Positions 47,155 to 56,584 of a stretch of DNA of 64,000 bases are shown here, in pieces. How positions within the stretch are numbered: position 1 is the stretch's first letter; each line of letters opens with the position of its first letter. The translations under genes were made by a program, and so were the position numbers. The notes beneath the pieces are model-generated. The model ran no database searches, was not told the origin of the DNA, and worked only from the letters and a program-made list of their open reading frames with translations. The stretch lies in the NCBI GenBank assembly GCA_963930655.1, contig OZ005618.1, positions 22,666,501-22,730,500 of the forward strand. Reading direction: 5' to 3'. Source of the stretch: Myrica gale (lineage: Eukaryota; Streptophyta; Magnoliopsida; Fagales; Myricaceae).

Positions 47155-47401
47155 GTTATCCGGGTGGGGGTCATACCGGATCTTCTCCTCCACTTCTATG
47201 AACTTCTGAAGACTGACGTTTCGGGAGCTGAGTTGCATCGAGCGTGATTTGGCATCTACAACAGTTGATTCAATACAGTTGCAGATCTCCTGACCAATGA
47301 TTTTGCGTATGAACCACGGTCCAGGGAAATGGACAGTGACCGCACGAGTGGTGTAAAGCTTCTTAGATATAGGGTCATGCTTGCAGCTCAATAGATATGT
47401 G

Positions 47402-47735
47402 TTAATTGTTAGAGATAATATCATAATCAAATCTTAAAGATTTGATTATGATATTATGATTATCACAATATCAAATTTTTGATATTGTTATGAAGATTCA
47501 AATTCAAATTCAAATGTAGAGATTTAAATTTAAATATAGGATATTCTCCTATTATGCTTTGTATTATCTCTATAAATAGAGATCTTCAATTGTAATCTGT
47601 ATGGACTCATAATACAAAATACAGTCATAGAAGGCTTTCACAGTGAATGTAGGTCTTCTAGACCGAACCACTTAAAATCACTTGTCTTTTGTTACTATTT
47701 CTCTCCCCTTTTCATTTTCACCCTTTTCTTCTTTA
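47402..47735. mobile_element. LTR-like insert (solo LTR) in PRELI copy 1
   Basis: The insert is flanked by atatgtg at 47395-47401 and 47736-47742. Near its left edge is TGTTAGAGATAATATCATA (about 47408), an LTR-type start. It also has a foldback aaatcttaaagattt, a TATA box in ctctataaatagagat and the accgaaccactta block seen at 2.8 kb. No clean CA end was found, so exact LTR limits are uncertain. Probably a solo Copia LTR. Confidence 0.55.
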
Positions 47736-47879
47736 ATATGTGCCTGTTCTCATGGTCAGTACACTTGCGATAAGATCCACAAGTTACCCGCTCCCAAGGG
47801 TGCTTGTAAACGTACTCTTGTGTGAAGGCTTTAACCATCACGTTTTGATTCTGGCTCCACCCTGATATAGAAACTTTAT

Positions 47880-49470
47880 TAAGATTACATCTGAAAGAGT
47901 AAGACCCTTGTTGAGACAGAGACTGGTTTTTAAATTACGAAAATGGAATGGAAAAAAATCAAGAAAGTATTGCCTTGTCCTTCCAATTTTAGACCAGGAT
48001 TTATATTTAACAATCATCAGTTACTATTATGAAGATTTGCATAACTTACTTCGGTGCAAATGATAAACACCAATTGGGGCATCACAATTGCACACATGAT
48101 GTAGAACTCCAGTACCCACAATCAAGTCAAAATCTGATAAGGATCTTTACACAAACCTAAAAGCCCACCAATGCATCATATAATGAGCAGGGAGATGTCA
48201 AAACTCTGTAAACAGAGAATTAGTGCAGGAACCTGAAACCCCTCATCTATATTTGGCTTCTGTAAAACAAGCTTTTATTTTGATACTCATCCCAGCCCAT
48301 TGCTGCTCTTCCAAATTACTAAAACCAATCACTAAACAATCCATGGCCCCCTCCCTGCCCCACACACAACAAAGTGAAAACGGCCTAAACTTCGAAAACT
48401 TCAAATGGGTTCCGAAATATCCAATCGTCCCATTATTTTGTTCCAGTCTTTCTTACTGGAAAACAGAAGGTGAAGAATGGACAACCGGACAAGTGTCAGT
48501 TTCATTACAGCTTGTTGCTTCAACAATTAATCCCGAGTAATCTGCACGATGACTTCCACCTTGCGGGTTTGCAATGAGTGAATGGAAGTCCTTGAAATCG
48601 CAGAGAAAGTCAAGAGGAGAAGTAGAGGGAATAGCAAGAATATGCCAATGCATGTCTCCTTTCAGGACAGGTAATCTTGGTAATCGGAGAATATACTGAA
48701 TAGACAAAATAATAACAAAAAGACAACATACATTGATTCGCTACGTTTCGTAAGATTTTTGTGTTATTTTTCGCGAAAATAGGATATCCTGGTGAGACGA
48801 AATTGCCCTTACAACGCAATGTCAAGGACTGGGCAGTTCTAAATGTACAAGTTGATGAAGCTAGAGTTGCAGGATTTGTGAACATAGGGAATTATTTTCA
48901 TCCGGTGTAAAAAAATTGCAGAGAGTAAAGAATAGGGCGTAAGAGATGGTTAGAACCTTCCCTAGCTCTCATGATGGAGGAACAAAAGCACAGCTTGGAA
49001 CTTCTTTAATCAATGAGGATTTTGATATAACATATTGGGACATTAAATGCATATGAAGGTTTAAATTAATGTGTCTAACCTATATTTCATCTAATTATTT
49101 TTTATATGTGATTTCAACTTTCTTGATTACCAATAAATACCTGTAAAAAGGGACTAGGATCTTCTGTAATTTTCTACTCGAATTGCATAGTTTAATTCAA
49201 TTAGACATAAATATCATAAATATTAAATGTTGTAGGACATGAAGTTTTGAAAGGATAAAGAATTATACAACATCTTGATTTATAAAGGTAGTCATCATTG
49301 TTTATTGTCCTTTATGTTTTAGCATTATCTCCACTCTAACGCACAAAAGAAGTCACATATGTAATCTAAGTACGAAGAAAAGGATTAGCATAATTTATTT
49401 TTATTATATATTCCACCATCAACTCTAAGATCATCCGATGGAAAGGATAAGCATAATTTATTTTATCATA
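47880..49470. other. Spacer between PRELI copy 1 and the MULE-type MITE
   Basis: Short overlapping ORFs (48223-48885) have no motif I recognise. The part just beyond 47880 has weak similarity to the region upstream of PRELI copy 2, suggesting the two copies descend from one duplicated locus including upstream sequence. Confidence 0.45.
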
Positions 49471-49480
49471 ATTTATTTTA

Positions 49481-50138
49481 AGCTTAAATGCGCTATAGGG
49501 GCTTCAATGCACTATAGGTCCCTGTGGTATCACCTTTTTACAAATTGGTCACTGTGGTATGAGTTTGTACTGACTAGTCCCTGAGATAATCATCTTGTAA
49601 CAAATTGGTCCTCCCGTTAGATTTCCGTCGACCCACTTAACGGTCGAAACTGACGTGGATTATTTTCCGCGTATGCACCAATGAAAGAACACCAACAGAG
49701 GACAGACCGAGCATCTCGAGTACAGACCAAGCCCCGACATCCCGAGCAGTCTGAGCAGCACCAGCTCGAGCATCCCGAGCACAAGCAGCCTGGCCTGCTC
49801 GGGATACGGGTACATGTGGCATCATATGCACCAATGAAAGAGCACCAACAAAGGACAGACCGAGCATCCCGAGCACAGACCAAGCCCTGGCATCCCGAGC
49901 ATCTTGAGCACAAGCAACTCAGCCTGCTCGCCTCTCGACATGCGGCATCACCCCATTCGTTGATGACGTTAGATTTTTTGATATGTCAGCTTCGGCTGTT
50001 AAGTGGGTCGACGAAAATCTAACGGGAGGACCAATTTGTTACAAGATGCTCACCTCAGGGACTAACTAGTACAAACTCATGCCACATAGACAAATTTGTA
50101 AAAATGTGATACCCAAGGACCTACAATGCATTTAAGCC
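49481..50138. mobile_element. MULE-type MITE, 658 bp
   Basis: It starts AGCTTAAATGC and ends GCATTTAAGCC. The inverted similarity extends inward over roughly 190 bp (gtgggtcgacg, atctaacgggaggaccaatt, tgtaacaaattgg blocks). A perfect 9-bp target duplication, tttatttta, is present at 49472-49480 and 50139-50147. The left arm contains a small duplication (cttaaatgcgctatagg/cttcaatgcactatagg). The centre is a two-copy repeat; see separate entry. Confidence 0.88.
49672..49905. repeat. Two-copy 78-bp repeat inside the MITE
   Basis: Copies starting atgcaccaatgaaagaacac (49674) and atgcaccaatgaaagagcac (49828) share about 75 bp ending near acatcccgagca. The shorter word gagcatcccgagcaca recurs between and after them. 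It yields a Cys-rich minus-strand ORF that I do not regard as a gene. Confidence 0.8.
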
Positions 50139-50147
50139 TTTATTTTA

Positions 50148-51196
50148 TTCTAATTTCAAGATTGGCATGCCGTGGCTGTTAAGCAGGCTTGAAAGCCAAT
50201 CTTAAAAACAGAGAAGCACGTGGCCTAATTAACCAGCTCCAACTTCTAACTCACTCTTGTTATTACATCATTTACATGTTTAGGAAAGCCCTCAAACGGA
50301 TGGATTTGTGTTAATGCTGCAAGGGAATTTCTTCCTTTTGCAAAATATCATTTAGGCTTGATATAAGCAATGGAGAGAGGAAACATCGCAAATGTTGATA
50401 AGAAAGCCACTTTACAGCTTTTTTTTTTTTTTTTTTTAATTAAATACATTTTTAGTTTCTAGATTGTACACTCATTTAAAAATAACTAACGGATCACCCG
50501 TTCATGCACTTTTTAATTTTATCAATACGATCCTTCAGTCTCCTTTTGTTAGCTTCAAGTACAATCACCTAACAGACCTTACACATCAGACTTGGAATGC
50601 CAGTCACGTGTTGGAACCAAATTAGAAAAATATACACATATGAGAACCTGATTGATCGTGACATGTATCACAATTAGATGACTGGACTTAAAACTAATAG
50701 AATGACTTTTTTTTGACAAAATGGAAGAACCCAAGGACTGCTGGTAATGATAATGAAAATCCAGGACCTTGTTGAAAAGGGTGTAAAACAGAGAGATGAG
50801 TGTTTAACCCTTTTATATTTTTTCCCCCATAGCTACAGCTAAGTTCAGTTATCCAAGTATACCATAGTTTCCTGAGGAGAATAGCCTCCAAGGAATCATG
50901 AGCAGTAGGAATTATATAGCTTCCTGCCAGAAGGAAGTGGCATCATTTGTTGTATGGTGTCAAATTTGTTAATCATCAATTTATCTCTCTGGTATAAACC
51001 ATCTGATAGCTCTAGATCTCCAAAGACAAATATAAAATGGACGAGGCAAAATTGTCACAAAGTTGTACATTGTCTGTATCAAAATTCACAATCAAATCTA
51101 GAGGCGAGAGATTCAAGCGGAGCCTCTAAGGTGTTGCACTGTTACATTCTTTTGTTGTTTTGCACGTGAAAGAGCTTACATCCCTCAGAGCTACAA
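50148..51196. other. Spacer, no gene seen
   Basis: It contains a poly-T tract (50420-50437) and AT-rich sequence. No conserved ORF. Confidence 0.5.
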
Positions 51197-51754
51197 CTAG
51201 AGAGCAATCCCACTAGATTCAGCTTCAAGATACTAGCAAATCCTCTCCATTACCTCTCTACCCTTAGCACTGTTCTGCACAAATTTTTCAGCACAGCGTT
51301 GCTCTATCTTTTCTGCCATTGATGCAAGTGCTGACAATGGCTTAATCCTAATGCTGGTCTCCTGTCGGCAAATAGTCCAACCATTTGGATTATCAGGGTG
51401 AGGATCATACTGAATCTTCTCTACCACTTCTATGAATCTCTCGAGACTGATATTGCGTGTATTGAGTTGCATAGACCTTGCTTGGGCATCCACCTTTGTC
51501 GATTCCACACAATGGCAGATATCCTGACCAACAATCTTGCGAATGAGCCATGGTCCTGGAGCATGGATAGTGATTGCGCGTGTGGTGTAAAGCTTCCCAG
51601 ATTGAGGGTCAAGCTTCTGGTTCAACGTGTCAACTTCAAGTATGTGAGATAAGGTACGCTTGTTTTCGGGGTCAGCATACTTGCGCCAAGAAGCAGAAGT
51701 CACCCGCTCCCATGGGTGCTTGTAAACGTACTCCTGAGATTATGCTCTAACCAT
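51197..51754 (-). pseudogene. PRELI/MSF1-domain protein, copy 2, two in-frame stops
   Basis: A continuous 186-codon frame from ATG at 51754 to TAG at 51197 matches PRELI-like proteins end to end (YVYKHPWERVTSASWRKY, DPENKRTLSHILEVDTLN, YTTRAITIHAPGPWLIRKI, SAKGREVMERIC, YLEAES). It has a TAA at codon 5 (51740-51742), where tyrosine or phenylalanine is expected, and a TAG near the end (51233-51235) after ERIC. Without the first stop the protein would be full length; starting at the next ATG loses the N-terminal 17 or so residues. No coding introns. A splice-acceptor-like TTTATTAG lies just before the leader. Expression cannot be excluded, but a normal protein cannot be made. Confidence 0.85.
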
Positions 51755-52804
51755 TACGTTCTTCTGTCTCTGTTCACACTAATAAAGAGACAAACCTTTA
51801 GTAAACTAGTGAAAGCATAGGTGCCTTTGGGTATAGATCAGGGGTCTGGTTGAACAAAAATAAAAGCTACAAATTATTCACCAAAGAGAGGGGACTGTGC
51901 AAGGAAAACCCTTTTTTTTCCTTCTTGTGTACGTATTGTGTTAATCTACAAACCAACACGCATGATTCTCCAGTTTCCCATCTTATAAACTCAAAAAGAA
52001 CTTGAAAGAAGAAGACACCCAAAAAACACAGAGGAATCATAGAGCTTATCAAATCATGAGATGCACATAAAGCGCACGGAACAATGCCGACCTAAACAGC
52101 TCAAGGAATACACAACTGAGATTGTTTTCAATAATTACATTTCCCCAGTCAACTACATTGCAGGAGGAGGGTCAATCTTACAAACTGGAAAATCCTAGCT
52201 ATACTCAAAGTAACTGTCATTCTAACCACATATATCCATAAATTGTCAATGAATCAGCCACAACAGTCTAAACTATACGACTCCATCATGGTGTATAATA
52301 AAAAGTACTTATTTTTCTTCTCCTATTTTTTTTAATTAAAAGAAAGAAATACGAATGATACATCTAAAGGCCAAAAAACGAAATTCCAAAGTTACTTGAA
52401 GAAAAGACAAATTTTACACGTAATAGTTGCAGAGATATCACCAACTGGACACTCAATCAGATTGAATTCGGTACCAATAAGAAATCAATTGTAACAGTAC
52501 GAAAGATAATTCGTAACCCAAAGGTTTATACACAGAATACAACAACCAGACATTAGAGAGCTTTTTCAAAACACCTCAAACAAATAAAACTTGGTCGGAA
52601 TTCGTAACCCAAAGGTTTTGTAGACAAATATTGGAAACCCATAATTTATCTATTCTCCCATCCCAGAATCTTGATTTCAAAGCACTTTGAGCCGGTACTT
52701 TGGTCTTAAAAAGACCCAATAAGCAGTCAAAACACACACCCGAAAAAAGCAGAAAAAACATCTAAAAATGAAATGAGAAAACAGGCAACTCGAAACGCCC
52801 AAGG

Positions 52805-53072
52805 TGAATATAGACAAGAGGGTACCTTATGGACTCGACACATCCGTTTTGAAATTCACAGAAACTCAGAACTAGTTGCCTTAGATTTTCGTTCACAAAA
52901 TTTACAGTATACATAAAGAAAAAATCAACAAGAAAAACCAAAAAAAAAAAAGAAGATAAAATAAGATAAAAGAAGGATAGAGAGATAAAGAAAGAAGAAT
53001 TACACAGATTAAAAGGAAAATCCAAACAGAAAATTAGAGAAGATGAATATAGACAAGAGGGTACCTTATGGA
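52805..53072 (-). repeat. Duplicated 5' splice-site segment upstream of PRELI copy 2
   Basis: About 27 bp (gaatatagacaagagggtac plus cttatgga) occur at 52806-52833 and 53045-53072. On the minus strand both read CCATAAG|GTACCCTCTTGTC, a good donor with the start of an intron. The outer one ends a plausible non-coding first exon (53072-53150) of the PRELI locus. Confidence 0.7.
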
Positions 53073-53182
53073 GTTGCATGGTTGAAGGATTCGCAGACAA
53101 AGAAAGAAAAGTCCGAAAGATCGCGGGAGAGGCGACAAGGGTGATAAAATGTGTTTTAACGATACACATAATGGGGACCTGG

Positions 53183-54153
53183 TAGGGCTATTCAAGTTCA
53201 GTGTAGGAGTCGGTTTTGGTTGGAACTTGGGGCTGTTCAAGTAAAACCGACACCTACACTAGGTAGCCGGTTTTTAAATAATTATTACATATACCTATAT
53301 CGTTAAGGGTAAAAATAGGCTTAGCGGTGACGATTTCTGGTTATCTTACATTCACATTGAGCCATTTTTTAGCATTTTACAAACTTGACCCAATGTATTT
53401 TTTTCTTTTAGTCCATAATGGTATCCAAAATCAATAAAATTAAAGATCATCATATGATAATTTAAAGTTCAAACTAATAAAATTCAAAATCAATATACTT
53501 ACATAACATCACAACAAGATGAAAATTTAAAGTCTCAATCAATGAAGTCTGTGATTGTGGTGGAGTGTTCATCAATGATTACGTCTCTTGAACATCTAAT
53601 TACAATATGTTGTATTCTCTTTTGGGAAGTGAAAACCTCTTGAGAATTTAAACAAAACAATTCGTTTTGTTTTTTTTAAAGGTTAGAGGGCTCGGGGGAA
53701 AACAAGCCAAATGGGGGGTTGGGGGAGCCGAGGGAAAAAGTCCAGGCCCCAGGGGAGTCGGGGTTAAATTTGACAATTAGTTTTTTTTAAAAAAAAAAGG
53801 TCAGAGGGCTCGGGGAAATTGGAGACGCATGGGGGACTGGGGGAGCCAAGGGAAAAAAGTCCAGGCCCCAGGGGAGCTTTCCAGCCTGGGGAGGGATTCC
53901 TGGGGGCTCAGGGAAATGGGGGACGCACGGGGGCCTAGGGAAAAAAAGTTCAGGGGAGCCTGGGGAGGGATTTCGGGGGGTTAAAAAAATTATGGTGTCC
54001 CAGGACCCCGTGCTGGGTAACCCGGGAATCGAGAATAAAACCGAAATTTTTGCAAAAACTTAAACCGGTACCAGCACCGATGAAGCTAAAAACCGACAAC
54101 CCGGTTCTGATGCTGGTGCCACCGGAATTTTCCTGTGGCACTTAACAACCCTA
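53183..54153. mobile_element. ACCGG-type hAT element, fourth family member, 971 bp
   Basis: It starts TAGGGCTATTCAAG and ends with the reverse complement of TAGGGTTGTTAAGTGCC. The target duplication is ggacctgg/ggacctgt (53175-53182, 54154-54161), 7 of 8 matching. It shares the acattgagccatttttt...agtccataatgg blocks with the other members and a trace of the transposase relic (53549-53572). The left end carries an internal foldback around a second terminus-like ggggctgttcaag, suggesting an old nested insertion. Non-coding. Confidence 0.85.
53681..53980 (+). repeat. G-rich minisatellite in the 53-kb hAT element
   Basis: About 2.5 copies of a roughly 115-bp unit containing gagggctcgggg, actgggggagcc(g/a)aggg and aaagtccaggccccagggga. 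Many runs of 3-6 G lie on the plus strand. It mirrors the G-rich region of the 39.6-kb element. Confidence 0.85.
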
Positions 54154-54161
54154 GGACCTGT

Positions 54162-55402
54162 GGTCTTTGTGCTGCTAAGCGTAGTACGTTTTTTTCCCAA
54201 ATTAGTAATATTCAGGATATGAATTAATGAGACAAAGTACAAGCGTGATAAGGCAGTAATTGGAGGATTTGTAACAGATTAACTGCAGAGGAAGCAAGCC
54301 CGCCGTTTATTTATTTAGTTATAATCTCTTGTATTTTCAGAGGGATGGGCTAGCTCTAGGTAGCCAGTGGCCATAGATCCAGTCCAGTAGAAGGCCCAAT
54401 ATTCGGCCTCAGCAAGCTTGTAGCCCATATATTTATATATATAAGTACTCAAGTTATACCAAATAATAAAAATATTTCTTAATAATTTACTAAATACGTC
54501 ACCGTATAAAATTATAATAGTACGTAGTCAATATTAGGAATTAATTACTAATAACGTTTTAAAAAAAATGTATAATATAGTTTCAATAATATTTATAATA
54601 ATATCATTATATAGTATCGTTAAAACAGTTATAATTAAATTAGTACATATTGATATATCAATATATAACTACAGTCATGCACACACATCTGTTATAGCCC
54701 AATATTTGAATATATATATATATATATATAATTACTATAAAAAAAGTACGTACTTCAGCTAGACTGATCTTCAATTCAATGGGTTAGGACCTAATTAAAA
54801 AGCATATTGCTCCCATTATCTGGGGCTCAAGTAATTGCTAGCTGTACTTATCTATTCGGAACTCGTCTGATAAGTTACTTTAAGTTGCAATTATCCAAAG
54901 TGAAATTAAAATCCTTGATGCATGCTCATGATATTGCACTAATTAATGTTTGATTAAAAATTGAGAAATAATTAGTCATGCTTGAAAATATTTTTAAATA
55001 AAAAAGTATATCGTTAAATAGGATTGAAAAAAGAGCTATCGATCAGAAGGTTATTCATTGTTAATATAAACTTATTTTATGATTATTTACTGATCATGAA
55101 TTATATATCCAGTAGGCCGTCAGCTCACATCCACGACCTTATATTATATGGCTAATAGATAGACATAATCTACGAATATTCTTTTTTTTGGCTGAAATAA
55201 TCTACGAATATATATTTAACTTGTGCGGCTCACGATAGATATTTACCTTATAATAGGAATTAACCGGCAGCCATATATGGAGGGCAGACAAAATCCCAAA
55301 GTGGTCGGCCTTATTGTTTATAAGCATGCAGCCGTCCCTATTATAAGGCACGGCCTACAAATGTTGATCAGAAGCATTTCTCTAACATGAGGTTAAAAGA
55401 TT
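54162..55402. other. AT-rich spacer
   Basis: It includes a (TA)n tract at 54711-54730. No gene or element boundary could be supported. Confidence 0.55.
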
Positions 55403-55923
55403 GGGCTAATTTTACCCACGACCCCTAAGATATAGAAAAGTTGCAAATAAGATCCCAAGGTTAGAAAATTGACAATTAGTTCCATGAGGTCGATATTCTA
55501 TGAAAAAGATGCGCCTCCGTCTACTCTCGTCTTCATACATTAACTGTAAATGCTGATGTGTTATTTTAAAGACACGTCAACTCAATCCCATTGCGCCACA
55601 TGTTTTTTTGGTTGGGTTATAAGCTCACTTATGCCAGCTCAACACCAGCTCTGTCTCTCGCTCATACTCGTCTTTAATTAAACAGAATCTAATCATACAA
55701 TAAGTCCTCGGCTATGAATTTATGATTCGATTCCTGTCTTTCATTGCAATCACAATGTCCCTTAAATCACCCACATTTGCCATGAGAAGTGTATCCCCGA
55801 TAACAAGCACTATAATCGTTGTGGTTCCACTCATCGAATGATCAATCTCGCTAACTTTTTTTTATCTCGGGATCCTATTTGTAACTTTTTTATACCTCAA
55901 GAGCTTGTGAGTGAAATTATGCC
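55403..55923. mobile_element. MULE-type MITE with imperfect long inverted ends (tentative)
   Basis: The left end gggctaattttacccacgac...cctaagatatagaaaagttgcaaataagatccc is mirrored by the right end, whose reverse complement is ggcataatttcactcacaag...cttgaggtataaaaaagttacaaataggatccc. The arms are about 70 bp with gaps. No clear target duplication, so limits are approximate. Confidence 0.6.
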
Positions 55924-56122
55924 TTAAATCCTAATGATCATGTTTTCTGTCAATACTTATCAATATGTGAGGTAAAAAAGGCGCTCGAGCCCTATTTCAA
56001 ATACTGGAGTTTCATATTGTAGAAGCTGATATTTATATAGGCACACATTAGAGCAAACATTGATTCAGTGATTTCCTCAAAGGACTTGTAAAAGTACTTA
56101 ATTTGATAAGTTATTATTCCAC

Positions 56123-56189
56123 AAATCACCGCAGGCATGTATCAACTTCCACACATATTGTAGAAGTTGATACATGCCTGCGGTGATTT
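56123..56189. repeat. Perfect 27-bp hairpin (13-nt loop)
   Basis: The left arm 56123-56149 (aaatcaccgcaggcatgtat and seven more bases) is the exact reverse complement of 56163-56189. The loop is cacacatattgta. A related word, catattgtagaagctgata, stands about 140 bp away at 56014-56032 and resembles the loop and start of the right arm (catattgtagaagttgata). It lies about 400 bp beyond the stop codon of the PLT gene, on its 3' side. Confidence 0.95.
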
Positions 56190-56584
56190 AAGTAGAGACT
56201 CAAAAGCTCCTACAAATACCCTGATCCAGAAGTTAAATGGGTCTTCTGGATACAAAATTTGGGTTATACATCAACCCATAAAGCAACATTGCTGGAGAAC
56301 CGAATATCGTTCTTAGATGGCCTGGTTGAGAGTCAGTTCTTAAGTGATAGTAAATAGCAGAATCCTCAAGAACAAGGAAAAGATCACTCGAAGGAAATAG
56401 AATAGAAACCCTAGCTTCTTATAGGTTTTGCGTTGAAGCTCATGAACTCCTATTGGTTCTAACGTCATTATCTTAAAAAACAAAGAAAAAATAAAAATTA
56501 GAAGCAAATTAAATTGTTCCCTTCCATACCCTTGATCAGCACACATCTCCAACAGATCACAGATTTCCTCCAAATTTCGCTAGC

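Larger units (their letters stand above)
46309..47838 (-). pseudogene. PRELI/MSF1-domain protein, copy 1, split by two insertions
   Basis: Minus-strand start MVKAFTQEYVYKHPWERVT at 47838, then a deleted or diverged stretch, then LYTTRAVTVHFPGPWFIRKI and RYDPHPDN, and the end ERICTYLEAESREIGRL at 46309-46362. These are landmarks of plant PRELI-like proteins, which in yeast and animals shuttle phosphatidic acid or phosphatidylserine across the mitochondrial intermembrane space. The reading frame is interrupted by a hAT element (46515-47154) and an LTR-like insert (47402-47735), and the segment joining the inserts has lost several residues and frame. No host introns are visible in the coding part. 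A plain pseudogene. Confidence 0.88.

Noticed and set aside
48453-48885. Overlapping minus-strand ORFs that might be an extra gene
   Set aside because: No conserved motif or splice logic; composition like spacer DNA.
49617-49913. Cys-rich 98-codon ORF on the minus strand
   Set aside because: Lies inside the repeated centre of a MITE, with no signal peptide or known cysteine spacing; a by-product of the 78-bp duplication.
56340-56573. 77-codon ORF just after the PLT stop
   Set aside because: Lies in the presumed 3' UTR of PLT; no homology recognised.
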